Shown here: in pieces, positions 45,776 through 57,832 of the stretch
Numbering within the stretch: the stretch's first letter is position 1
How the letters are laid out: each line of letters starts with the position of its first letter
DNA from: Zygnema circumcarinatum
Taxonomy: Eukaryota; Streptophyta; Zygnematophyceae; Zygnematales; Zygnemataceae
Direction of reading: 5' to 3'
DNA length: 64,000 nucleotides
Assembly: GCA_037447605.1 (NCBI GenBank)
Contig: CM074806.1
Coordinates: forward strand, 3,825,755 to 3,889,754
Position numbers and translations under genes: made by a program
Notes under the pieces: generated by a model
The model's database searches: none
Told to the model about the DNA's origin: nothing
What the model saw: only the letters and a program-made list of their open reading frames with translations

Positions 45776-48020
45776 ATGGCGGAAATTCTGAAACCTAATG
45801 CAGATACTCCAGCGGAGGATAGCGTGGTTAATGGCACATTCAGGTGGACCATCATAAATTTTTCCCGCATGGAAGCAGGGAAAAGGCATTATTCTGATGT
45901 GTTTCATATTGGACGAACGAAATGGTCAGTGAGCCTAGACAGAACGAAGCCTCTGATCCACCTGCATGTTCTTCGCAAGGGCCTTAGCAGCAGTAAGTTC
46001 TTTCTGCAGCATGATACTGGAGGTCGTTCAAACGGCATTGTTGCGTCCTGATGAACAATGTGCAATTTAAATTCCTCCTTTGCATCTCCTCACATTTATA
46101 TTCTGTGTTTGTTTGCATTTGTATTGGGAGGAGAAGATTAGATGGTCGTTCCAGAGCAGCATTAAGTGGCTTTAATCTCTTGAAACTTGGAGCTATATGC
46201 TGGGATGTGGGATGTTCATTCGATTGAGCAGTAGTAGAACTATGGGGGTTGTGATTCAGGAGCCGAAAAGTGGCTCATTTTGGCAGCAATCAAAAGAAGA
46301 AAAGCGAGGTAAACCACTAACTGGGCAGCACTGTATTCTGCAGGCAAGTGCTGCTTCTTGGCCGGACCGACATAGGAGACCTCTCTATGTATCTTCGGAA
46401 TGCTGAAAATCTCGACTTTGGCTGGAGCAGGCATGCCAAGTTCTCGTTGCGGATCATCAGCCAGCTGCGGCCTGAACTCAGCCACAAGAAAGGTGTGCTT
46501 CCTGCAAGCTGCAAAGCCAAAATCGTTGCGGTGAAATTGTTTAGGAGAGTCCATTAAAGGCTTGGTTATCAAATTGGTCGAAGGGGTTTGCTCTACCGTG
46601 ATACTGTTACGCCATGTCCTCCGTTTCGCGCAGGAACTGAGAAGCCTGCCCTCTGACAATGCCTTGGCTTTTCTGGAGCTACAAAACTTCAACACTGATT
46701 GTTCTGAGGCTACAGCATTGCGCACTTCTATCATTCCTCACATTCGTCTTTTCTCGTACTGCCATGTACCATGCAGATGCATCCTACAAGTACCATAAGC
46801 GAGTCACGGACTGGGGCTTTAAGTCGTATATCTCCTTCAAAGCCCTGATGAACCCTGAAAAGGGATTCCTTTTGAAGGACACGCTGATCATTGAAGCGGA
46901 GGTCTACGTTTCCAAAATTGTGGGCCTCCTTAAGCCATTGTCGGCTGAGGCGATAGCCCCTGTGAGTGATACTGGGCAGGCAGCTGGTTTTGGTCGCCTC
47001 CAGGCAGAAGGGTCAGCTGAGTTTTCCAACCCGCAGCAGCTGGCTTTAGGAGCGGCGCCGACTTACGTCTCGTCTGCATTGGGCTCAGATAACACTGAAA
47101 TGCTCCCATCTATCCTTCCAACAATCTTCAAATCGTCAGATGCTTTAGGGTGGTCGGACAGATCTATTCAAGCAATGTTGGAGAACAAGAGAAGGGCCGG
47201 CGAGGAAAAGGTGAGGAGCATTCAGAAGAACGCAGACAAATTAACAGCTGAAGTTGAAGCCTGTGAGAAAAAGCTGGAAGCTGCAAAGCAAGGGCTGCAT
47301 GCTTCTCAGCAAGCAGCACAGGCAGTTCTGCAAGAGCTTGCGGCTGCGAAGAAGTCTTCAGCTGAAGATTATCAGAGGGCGCTGAAGGCCATTGCTGCTC
47401 AGCGGAAGAAGGTCGAGCAAGAGTTTAGGCTCCTTCAGAGTCTTATAATGCCTACTGATTCGCTCACTTCTATGGAGCGTGGCTGCGAGGCTAGCATGGG
47501 CGTGCCTGGAGGCACAGATGCACAAACGGGCGACGGCGTGGGAGAAAGCACAGAACGAAGTGGAGACATAGAGGCTTGTATAGGCGAGGGTATTGCTGCT
47601 CCCAGAGGAGAGGACAATCGAGAAGGAGAGGGAATAGATTTTACTGGACCGGGTATCCATGTTGGCTCTGTTGATGGCAGAGATGGTGACAGAAGTGGAG
47701 TGGATGAGAGTTTGGAAGACAGACCTCTTGCCTTCCTGGCTGCAGAAATGGCTGCGTTTCCAAGTCGGACTGCAGATGGACAGATTCCTGATGCAAGGGA
47801 GAGGGAACTCGAGGGCGACCTTCTGCTAACTGAGGGTACTTCACTAGGACGACTTACGGTAGGATCTTTACAATGGTGGCAAAATGTGGCCGACGTGGCT
47901 GCCGAGCTTATGGTTCAGGTAAGCTCAGGCACTTTGAAAAGATCAAGGGATGTGGAGGAGCAGTTGGAAAAGTTCGAAAATGAGGCTAAGAGACTGAAGT
48001 ATCAGCAGGACCAGCTGTAG
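45776..48020 (+). CDS. MATH (TRAF-like) domain protein with C-terminal coiled coil
   Basis: A likely protein-protein adaptor; MATH domains bind peptide motifs of partner proteins, often for ubiquitination or immune signalling in plants. Exons: 45776-45924, 46344-46492, 46777-48020; phases join to 513 residues. Residues about 20-145 form the MATH domain: GTFRWTIINFSRM, RHYSDVFHIGRTKW, LLLGRTDIGDLSMYLRN, HAKFSLRIISQLRPE, VTDWGFKSYISFKALMNPEKG, LLKDTLIIEAEV. The rest, one 1.2-kb exon, has a Ser/Gly-rich linker, a heptad-patterned coiled coil (MLENKRRAGEEKVRSIQKNA through KKVEQEFRLLQ), an acidic Gly-rich stretch and a final short coiled coil. No BTB, RING or protease domain is seen. I recognise the MATH domain but not the full architecture as a named gene. 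Confidence 0.87.
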
Positions 48021-49230
48021 TGTTGGAGGCGTTTCCCATTACAAGGGGTTTATATGGCCGTTGAGCGAAAGGCCGACTGCAACGGAAGCAGTGCGTACTT
48101 CGCCGTCTCCCCGCTGGACATACATAAGCTTGAAAAACACTTTTGGGCATCATGTAGGTTTGCATAGGTACTTAGATTCGAAAACCTTGGACTTAAATGA
48201 GGGATTAGTTTCGCAGACTGAGGATCTAATAAGGGATTAATATACTAAAAAGGATGAAGTTCCAAACAAGGAAGCTTTCATTTTTCCCTATTTTATTGTT
48301 CATAACCTGATGCGTACCGACGGTGCATATGGAGCTCCATGTGCGTTCTTGTTTGAATGATATACGCGGAATGCCACGGAAGTTCATTTTCGTTCTGCAG
48401 AAAGGTGTTTCTTGAGGATCTTCAAAACTGTACCTTGTGAGCGCCAACTCCCTTCCAATCTCCACAGCCCACTTCACTTCACACCATCCGTCCAGGCGTC
48501 GATCCATTGATCCCATGCTGGCGACACACGTTGTCCTCTCTCTAAATGGCCCGTCCGTGGGGATAAATCAGTGGCCCCTCACAGAAGACATTGAGTTACG
48601 GGGGGAGCGCATCCGCCTCTTGTGTGACACATTTGTCGACACATGTGGCACATTCTTGTGTGTAGCATGTGACAAAGCACATGTTTCACATGCGTACGTG
48701 TTCCAGAAGACTAAATTGTGCACAACAATAGATTAGTCCAAGGAACCGTGTCAGTGAACAAACAAATTCACTTGTAAACACCACGCGAGGTTTGAAGCCC
48801 CACCCTCAGTACTATTGACTACTTCATCCTCAGGCCAATTAGCGGTGACGAAGTTACGGATAATGTAGAGAGGAGCCTTTCAGAAAAGGACCCTTTAGTG
48901 GGGTAGTGGCGTGGATCCCAATCGTGACATCAACGAACAAACAGTTCCACAGAGGTGGCGGACAGCTGAGCTCACTCAAGTCAAGCTGCCGCTGCTAAAA
49001 GCAGTCACTGCACAAATGACAGGCGGAAGCACGGTTACCATTTGAGCCTCTCTCTGAAAGCAGCTACCACTAAACCTAATACCTAAGACACTAAAAAGGG
49101 CTAGAAACTGGCGACAAAGGGAGTGGCGTTTGCAGCACTTTCTATCACAAGGTACTTGCTACGTGACTATATCAGAGGTCCCTCTAGAATGACAGCCTGG
49201 AGGATATTCTCGCGATGAACTGATGCCTGG
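48021..49230. other. Intergenic region between MATH and VTE6 genes
   Basis: Holds the 3' ends of two convergent genes. Open frames at 48226-48516 (-) and 48437-48736 (+) match nothing. Nothing repetitive or structured was seen. Confidence 0.5.
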
Positions 49231-51654
49231 TTAGCGCCAGCTCGCACGGAGGAGCACCGCCAAGACTGTGCCTGTACAGATGTTGATGACGTTGACCACA
49301 TCGTTGGTCATCTGAACACGTCCACAAGGGCGATCTAGGTAAAGGGAACCATCTTCCTCAAACAAGAAATAGCAACGAAAAGTCGATCTTCAGACATCCT
49401 AAACTTCTGTACAGGATGTCTGAACTCTATGCATAAAATTTTATGTTATATGAGGTGGCACAGACACACCGGTTCCTTTACTTGCGTGCTCCGTTCTCTG
49501 AGAGACTAAACTTTAAGTTCTTTTCCTTGATACATTCTTTGCATAATGATGCAAAAGATTGACACATGCTCGGGAATACAGTACCAGCAGTATTGAGTAA
49601 GCTTATCAAACTCCATTTGCATTAAGTGGGATGGATATAACAGCGATCCCCAACTCCCTTACCCATTCATATCCAGGTTTGTCCTGAAGCGTGGCTCCCA
49701 CAATGCTCTCGCCATAGTTTGCAATTTGTGAAGCAACAATGCACGCTACTGCACCCAGCAAATCAACCTGCCACATACCATGCGAATGCCAGCTTTTCCC
49801 ATCAGATATTGTTATTGAAGCTAAATGAGGTGTTCGCTTTTGACCTTTAGTTCGTGATGCTAATGGTTCCATGCAATGCACACTTCACTTCAGACCATTC
49901 CAAAGCTCGAGATGCTTGCAGAAAGAGGTTACATCCCATACGACAAGGGAAAGCAAGTCTCGAGAATTGATGCTAAGCTAGGGCTGACCTGGAAGAGGCA
50001 ATCTGAAAGCATACCAGGCCAAGCAGAGCAGCAACTGAGGTGAGAATGCAGGCGCCCAGAAGGCCTGCCACGGTACCCTCGAGGCTCACAGCTCCTTCTG
50101 TGCCACGAGGCACTTTGGCAAGCGTAGTGACCAAGTACCTAAATAAACAGAAGAGCATGCAAGCAGGCAGGCTCAGTATCTGATATTAGCATTGACAGTA
50201 GACACATACTTTTAAACTCCTATCCATAAACAAACTATTGCAGAATAAAGAATCATGAATATACAAATCGGGGTTTCCAACTGCTCCCTCAAATTCATCG
50301 TTACTGGCTTCACGTGTGAGGCAAACGTTCAAACTGGGAAGCGATCTTATAAGAAAATCAAAGTCAAACAGCCATGACATGACAAGTCTATGATATGAGA
50401 GATAAAGGCGTACAAGAGTCACAAGAGCAAGACACGGGCAGAGAAAGCTCACGTAGTGCGGCCAAAAGCTTTGCCAATCTCACTGGCAGTCGTGTCACTG
50501 AGCTTGGTGCTGAAGCTGGCAACAAAACCCAAGCGGAGTAATAACTGTGCGGATTCTGACTGCAGTCCCTTCAAAGGGAGACATGCGGCCAGCGCACAAA
50601 GTAGCCCCGCCACACCTGACCCAACCACACTGCCAGGGCCTCGTCTCCCACTGCGTTTCTCTGCTATTCCTTCAGCCTCCTTTTGCTTCAAGCGAACTTT
50701 TGTTACAGCTGAGCCCTGCAAAACCAGATTCCTTTGTCAAACTAGCTTGTACGGCCAATGCCCTCGTAGGATTAGAACACACAAGGAGCCAATAAACCTA
50801 TTTTGACAGGAGAAGCCCTCTTCAGCAGAAGTCGCATAATGCCTTCCGTCATCAGAGACCGTCGGCGCAAGTCTGAGATGTCTCGCCGAGGCGAATCAAG
50901 TGTAAACTTTTTACTGACTAAAAAAAGTTCACTCTACCAATTTCCACCAGCTGCTGTGACAAGGCTTGTACTCGCCTGCTTCCAGTTGCAAGAGAGCTGC
51001 CCTACTCAGCCGGGCCTAGAGCGCAAAGCAAAGCGCTTGGATGCCTCAAAACGCCCCAGCATCCGAGCAGTGGCTGTCGGCAATGGAGCTCACGAGCACA
51101 AAGTAAAGAGCCACTATGGCGAACCCGCCTCCTCCAAATGCTCGCCATGTAGCAGTTCCCAGCAGGAAGGCTGCCGCCACTGCAGGTCCCGTCAGCCCCG
51201 CCCTCAGCAGCGGGGCTCCCACTACAAAGATGCAGGCGTTCACAAGCGCAGCTGTAGTCCAAGTGGAGGGCTGCGCTTGCAAGGCCACGGCTGCATCATG
51301 TAGAAACCTCGCCTGCACCTTCAGGGCTCTGCAACCAGAACGATGATTTACGCTTTGAAGAGCCTGATTCCGCTTCAAAATCTCCACGGCATTCCCTGTA
51401 AAGCCTCGAACCCAGCCAGGCTCCTTGCGCCACATCCTCCTCTGCCCAGGAGCGGCGCCATTGCCGCTTTCCTTCCATAAACTGGACGAGATGGAGGGCT
51501 GAGAGATTATCGTCCGAGAGCAGAAGCCATGGCGTTTGCTAGACGAGGGAGATGCAGGGAAGGCGGTGAGCACGACAGCCTGCTGCCCGCCAAGCCCGGC
51601 CATGGCGCCCCCGCCCGCAGCGCTGCCCTCCTTCCTGCAGAGCGAGTCCCCCAT
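49231..51654 (-). CDS. VTE6: Phytyl-phosphate kinase VTE6 (DUF92), plastid membrane
   Basis: VTE6 phosphorylates phytyl phosphate (from chlorophyll breakdown) to phytyl diphosphate for tocopherol synthesis, in plastid membranes. Exons in coding order: 51654-51094, 50715-50453, 50138-50015, 49767-49663, 49311-49231; phases join to 377 residues. The N-terminal 110 residues are Ser/Arg-rich, as for a transit peptide, followed by several membrane segments. Family blocks: TKVRLKQKEAEGIAEKRSGR, FVASFSTKLSDTTASEIGKA, KVPRGTEGAVSLEGTVAG, ASQIANYGESIVGATLQ, and the terminal MTNDVVNVINICTG helix. The DUF92 core motifs (KLSDT..SEIGKA and RGTEGAVSLEGT) are intact. The first ATG in frame is 51654; a second Met lies 17 codons on. 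It sits head-away from CACGTG boxes at 51765-51992. Confidence 0.93.
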
Positions 51655-52701
51655 GGCGAGGGGAAGGCTCCTGGATGCCACGTCGGACAGCTTTGCATGT
51701 GTGAGGGCGTCTTCACATTGGTCTGTTTCCTTCTGACGTGGTTCAACTTTGCCATGTCATTTCACACGTGTAAACTGTTGGACCGTTTAGAGACTGGGAG
51801 GTTGAATGGACATCTGGAAATTTCGGTCTCGCCTTCGTACCCGAATAGGAAAATGGGGTATACTAACAGAATCTAATTAACCAATTAGAAACCGACACGT
51901 GGCATACAAAACTGCGTCAACGTCTCGGGCAGACCAAACATTTTACGGGCAGCCTCGAGCACCCCAGCATGCGTTGTGATTGGTGCCACGTGGACGACAG
52001 GTCACGCTCTCTCATTGGCCCTAACTTCCTGAAAAGCTGGCGCCCCTCGGGCTTTCATCCGCCTTCCAACCGGCTGGCTCGCTCGTGCGGACGGTTGGAG
52101 GCCAGCAGTTGAACACTCGCTCGTTGGACACTCCGTTCAATACAACATCTTTCTGCCTCCGTTCGGAGGACCTACAGCCTCAGTACATGCAGATGTCGCC
52201 TGCGTGGGTTTTAGGTCGAGCTAGGAGGGGGGTGTGGCACTGATCTCACGATGGCGATGCTGCCAACAAATCCTGGGAGCAATGCAATGTACAGTCAACA
52301 ACCGCCATTATTCTAATTCCTAATAGCAAATTAGAATGAATTTTGGATGTGATCATGCATTGAAGGTCAGGGTTCCATGCACAGTTACTTTGAAGTTTTC
52401 TGGATAGGAACTGATCTAAGGTTAAAAGCAGGGGAGTTGCTTTTCGTCCACTGTAGAAGCCGGTCAGTAATGAAGGTTGCCCTTTTTTCAAAGTGTGAAG
52501 GTATGTGAAGCGCAAAATTAGTTTGCTCGAAACATCAGCAGAACTACAGAACCAAAAACGAAATGTCTACGACACGAGGCAGAGCTCATTTATTACTTTT
52601 AAAGATTAAAACAGAAGAGCATGGAGATATATGGAGCAATGGGAGAGAAAATTCGAATAGGGAGCAGCTTCTTGTCAAAATAAATTTCAGCGGAAATGGC
52701 C
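51655..52701. promoter_or_regulatory. VTE6 promoter and RIBA-like 3' region
   Basis: CACGTG boxes occur at 51765-51770, 51896-51901 and 51987-51992, 110-340 bases upstream of the VTE6 start. CCAAT motifs lie between them. The left-over frame at 52246-52515 matches nothing. Confidence 0.55.
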
Positions 52702-55700
52702 TCATGAAGCAAATTGATGTCGGCAAGTCCTCACATAGTGCTCAAGGGAGTGAGCTTCCACACTCCCCCCTTGTACACAAACGCTCCGAATCCCCAAATC
52801 GAGGACAATCTGAGAGCAAAAAAGAGAAGGAGGGCATGCAACGAAGTCAGTGAACGACTGATCGAACTGAAATTTCCCAACCCTAAATGCTGGCGATGGG
52901 TACAGTTTACAAATACTCATTTGGAAGAAGAAAGTAAAGGTCAAGAATTTCAGACTGCTTATGTCCTCCGGAATGAGTGCTCGGATTGGTGTTAAAAGCA
53001 CACACCTGACCACTAATGGCGACTGCTCGTGTGTGCGATGATTGCTCTCCGCCTACCAGCGCGGCTGCAGCCTCCTCCTACACACACATGCCAAACCGGA
53101 TAGTTAATGGTGCTCCTAGCAATTTTCTTTTGAGCTTAGGTCCTTTGAGACCAGTTCCTCGTGGTTCCCCATGCAGATTTTGTCCATGTACATTTGATGG
53201 CCTCGCCATCGTGAGATCAATGCCACTCCCATTTATCGATAGTTAACAGTGAAGTTTCTCAGATTTTAAGAACGCACTATGAAGCCCAAATCAGAATGCG
53301 CAATCACTGCAATCTATGTGCAAAAAGCCTTTGCTACACCAAAAAAACTGCCCACATTTTCCGCCTGTCAAGGAGCCAAAACTGGGAGGACCAGCCCCAT
53401 AGCCACCTTTCCCTTTGTTTGTGTAAGTTTGTCCAACCTGTGTGTTATTCCTCTCTGACGAATGTGTGCAGGCCTCTCCCCCTCGCAAGTAAACCAAAAC
53501 TCCTTTCCCCACCCTCCGGATCTCGTTTATTGCTCCGCGGAGGTCATCTTGGCAAGAGCATGAGGTCATGCCAAAAACGTCTCCAGTAACGCACTCGCGA
53601 TGTACAAACACGTGCACATCATCAGCCCCTTCAACTGCTCCCTGCTCACACCAGCCCCAGTCATCTACACTAATGTTAGAGGCAGTTTCTGACAGTCATC
53701 GCTAAGCTAGTTGAACCTTTCCTGAGGAAAGACCCTTCATTTCTATCCTCAAATCGAGGAAACCTTCAGCAAAGAGCCCCTTGGCAATAAACCATCCCCC
53801 CATGACTATTGTCCTTTCGAAAGCATCATAACGTGAGATTGAACCGCTGGGTCAACTTAACCTGACGCTATACAGGCAATGCACTGGAGAGAAGGGACAG
53901 AGAACCCACCAAACTCAGAGCAAAGTGTTGTGTACTGTCCAGCATAGACGTATAGGATTGCGAGCGGAATTGGCCACCATTATATGAATGTGTAGCTACG
54001 ACACCCTTCTCCAGTACACTTTCACGTTCCAAACGATACCTGCAGCAATTCATGCAAACAAATGTCAGACGGTTTTTCATGAACGAATATAAGGACAAGT
54101 GTTAAAAGCAACACACAGATGCAGACGGCGCCTGCACCATGCACATCAAACACGAGGCTATGCTGTAGGCACAATACCAACCCAACACATTAAATACCAG
54201 CAGCTTGCAAAAAGAAACATTCTTCATCAACATTCCCAGCACAAGGATGGGATGGGATTTTTCTCTGGACACCACTCCCGATGTTTGCAGGTTATAGACA
54301 CAAAGCATTGCAGTCTTGGAGTAAATGGTCAGTACGGTAGTAAACGTGGAAGTTTAGTGGCGAACTCGACAGATGCGCAGAAGCTATAACACTTAATTCT
54401 TTAACGGTCAAACGCATCCAGAAGTTCCCCTCTCCCAGCTGGTCCACAAGCACTTTCAAATTCCTCAACCGAAAAGCAGCCCACAGACCTAAACTTACAA
54501 AACTGTAGTGCATCGTCATCCAATCGCCCCAACAAGCAGGCACACGAGAACCACGAACGGAACCTTTGCAATACGGCAGGACCTCACACTGTATGAGATC
54601 GGCAATCGATACGAGGCAGAGATTGTGGTCTGCTGCAAGCTTGCTAAGCTGCGGCATGCGCGCCATGGTCCCGTCCTTATTAACGACTTCGCAAAGCACG
54701 CCAACAGGTGGCAGGCCGGCCAATACCGCGAGGTCAACTGCAGCTTCTGTGTGTCCTGCCCTCTGTAGCACGCCCCCTGATCACCTTTACCAGCCCCACC
54801 ATTGGTGTTAAGAAAGGTCAACATTCGCTTAAATGGCAGCTGTCTGGCCAAAATACTGCACCAATTCAACTGGTAAATGGCAAACGCAGCGCGACTTAGC
54901 TAAAACCTGCCACGATCAACGTCAAAAGGGCCCACAACTGCCCAACATCCAATTCACTTTAAGCAGCGGGGCAAGAGAAGCTTACAGGGTTTGGCACTTA
55001 GGGGAAAAACATGTCCGGGACGACGAAAATGGTGAGGGCGAGAATGTTCTGAAGCCATGGCTCGAATTGTGCGGGCACGCTCCTCCGCTGATAGGCCGCT
55101 ACTGCAACCCTCCAGCAGATCCTGTGGACCCTCAACGCATTCCTTTCTGCCCAATCATTTCTACTTTACGCGAGCTGCATTCTCTAAGATTCATTACCAG
55201 GAACTCTGCATAAGCTTAGTCCCATAACTCCTGAGCATAACATTGATAAAAGCGTGTCCTCGTCCCAGGAGGGAATAATGCACGCACCACGGGAATAGTG
55301 AAAGCGGTCCGGTGAGCGTCACTGTTAGACTTTGGGGGAACCATTAATGGGAACCGCAACCGCTCCAACACGGCCGGCGCTGCAGAGCAGCAGACAAGGC
55401 CACTGCAGTGCTGCAACATGAAGGACATGGCCTCTGTTGTGGCCATGGCTCCTGCCATGATGAGATCACCCTCATTTTCACGGTCCTCGTCATCGACCAC
55501 CAACACTAGCTGAACATACAGAAAACCAAAAGTCAATGATTGAACTGACAATACGAGGGCTTGAAGTGACAAGTCGCTGGCCGGTCTCATTAGTGACTTT
55601 TTGGAGCATTCCACACTTTTCAAGGCAAGAAGATAGTGTCGACGCCAAACCCATGCTATGGGAACTGGTCGCCTGTTAGTCATTGACAGCATTTCTATAC

Positions 55701-56705
55701 CTCACATTAATGTATTGAACGAAAAAAAACTCGGAATGCGTCATTTTATCAATGGTTTTATAAATTTGTAACGCCTAATCAAACTCCGCAACATTCCACG
55801 TGCTTCTGGTGAACGTTACGTAGGGCAGGTTGACAGAAAAAATCAGACCTGAACGGCCTCGGTATTTTTCAATTCCATTTAAATTTGCACAATTGCACTT
55901 TACTGCAAAAGCAGTGCCCAGTTCAGCGAAAACCAGTAAATCAATTTCATAAAAAAATGAAGCTTATGCTGTACCAGTGCCTCAAAGTAGCTCAAAAAGT
56001 TACTGTAAGAAATGGAACCGCAGTTCTTTAAATTCTAAAACATTCTTTGATGAGAATTAAAAGTAGTGTGAGTCTTTGCCCTTGCAGAGATATATGCTAG
56101 AAAACACGTACATGAAATAAATGGGTAACGAAGAATATAAAGTCATAGTATTCAAATAGAGAACACATTTCAAGAGCTCGACTGTGAAACTCCTGCCTGG
56201 AACAAAAACATTTCCTAATCCATTGCCAGCTCTGCCATTAAAGAATGAAAGATTAATTATTAGTTTCTCACTATCTTGTGCAGCTAAATTCAACAGCCAG
56301 TAACGAGTGACGTCCTCAAAGACACCTTCCCAATACCCTCCCATGATTCTCTAAGGCATGAAGCTCGTATATACAGAGTTACTGCTGAACAATGTGAAAA
56401 GCAGACGACATTAGACCCAACATTTGCCGACCTCGCACCTTGCCTTTCCGTACAGCCTCCACCGCGTCACTGACGGCCGACAGCCCCGAGAAGCTCTCCA
56501 AGCCCTGCGCCGCTCCGACCTGCAGCGCTGCGCGCGGAGGTCTGCAGGAGCGACCGCCCTCCGTACTCTGCACTCCCCTCGCAGAGCCTCCTCCCCAAGA
56601 GCGGCAGCGGATTCCAACGTGGCAGCTCGCGCGCGCAGGGCGCAGGCCGACCGCCCGTTCGGGAAGCGAAGCAGACACGGCCGCCGCCTGCTGCACCGCC
56701 GCCAT
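52702..56705 (-). CDS. RIBA: RIBA-like riboflavin biosynthesis protein (DHBP synthase + degenerate GTP cyclohydrolase II)
   Basis: Plant RIBA fuses 3,4-dihydroxy-2-butanone-4-phosphate synthase to GTP cyclohydrolase II in the plastid. Supported exons in coding order: 56705-56439, 55509-55288, 55121-54986, 54776-54590, 54039 to about 53910, then about 53647 to about 53500; a last piece at about 52815-52702 ([11 protein letters not shown]) is tentative. Exon 1 is an Ala/Arg/Ser-rich transit region. The DHBP synthase half has the acidic loop [40 protein letters not shown] and [11 protein letters not shown], but the usual HGTTTG.SA reads EGCSSGLSA. The cyclohydrolase half keeps [16 protein letters not shown], the zinc cysteines [11 protein letters not shown] and CSC, and [12 protein letters not shown], but GRGIGL, RAY.LQD, the DSREYG and TNNPAK blocks cannot be found. 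The 3' structure from 53500 on is unresolved. Confidence 0.75.
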
Positions 56706-57832
56706 GGCTGGTGCGGCGCTTGAGCCAAATCGTTAAAAGGGATAGCCGGAGGGGGAGGTTCCGCTTTATGTGCGCGGGCGGACCCATGAGCCCATGCCAT
56801 GCATGACCCATCATGCCATGTCGTGCCGGTTTTGTATAAAATAAATAAGTGAACCGTTATGGACACCGGGCTTGGTAGCGCGAGCCTGTGACCCGAGCGG
56901 GGGTAGCGAAGTTGGATCTGAGCCTGTCTGGCGGGGCCCGTGGTGGCGTGCCGATGGCCCGTCCACCCCAAGCCGGGGGTCGCCAGGGACACGCCATCGT
57001 AGGTTGGCGCGGCCCGGGCGGTAGAGAAGGGGGCACCGCGTGAGGCGGGCGACCGAGCAGCGCAAACCTCTCGCCCTCGGCGGTGGGGGGATCACGGGCC
57101 TGAGCGTCACTTGCGGATCACCCTGTCAGACACGTGCGCCAGGGACTCCTAGCGAATATCACACAACCTTTTGGACACCACGCAATTAAAATGTTAAGGC
57201 GCCCCCTAGGGCGCGCCGGGCCGCACGGTCCCTCTCCGAACCGTGGTGCCCTGGCATATGCATGTTTTTTTTGTATGGGGGGAAGCGAGGAGGAACATAG
57301 GCCGCGAGAGTTCCGAGGGGAAGGCGCGCTGCTTGGTCCCCTTCAGTGGCCGAGTTGGTCACGATCGGGTAGGAATGGTGTGACGGCGAGAGTTCGATAC
57401 CAGCGGCTGCACATTTTTAAAAATGACGAACTGCACGTGATGGCCTGCAGTCAACTGTCATGGACAAGTTCCAATCTCCACATGTCCTGTCACCTGTTAG
57501 CGTAAGTCACCAACAGTGCCGTACATGTACGGTGCTCATCAACAAGAACGTACGGCATAGGTGTACGGAAAACAGAAGCTGAACCCTCGTAAAGGAGAGC
57601 TGTACGGATCAGCTGAACCCCTGGGCCTCTTGCAGCCTTCAGCGAACGCTTGGCTAGCTCAGTGTTTGCATGCCGGGGGCGTTACAAGGCAAGGTTAAAG
57701 GATGCGCAGGAAAGCTGAACTGGATGTATGATGGTGTAGCTTCTACTAAGCGAGGATCAGGCTTGGATCAAGCTTTTGCAAAGCATAGCTATCTGGGCTT
57801 AAGCTGCAGGAGGTGGGCACAAGAGCAGCAGG
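56706..57832. other. Divergent intergenic region with GC-rich block (RIBA-like / importin)
   Basis: A GC-rich block (about 56860-57330) lies between the two outward-facing genes; it gives overlapping frames on the minus strand (56411-56992, 56811-57110) that match nothing. It may be an inserted repeat or an unrecognised non-coding element. The part next to the importin start (57600-57832) is of ordinary composition. Confidence 0.45.

Noticed and set aside
53000-53230. Frame with [13 protein letters not shown] as the missing GRGIGL block of RIBA
   Set aside because: Similarity ends after a few residues and neither the RAY.LQD nor the VEAN region follows; likely chance.
57343-57412. tRNA-like segment (GGCCGAGTTGGTC and AGTTCGATACC)
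   Set aside because: The D-arm and T-loop words resemble a Ser/Leu tRNA, but the T stem does not pair and there is no proper anticodon stem; the ends fit only partly.
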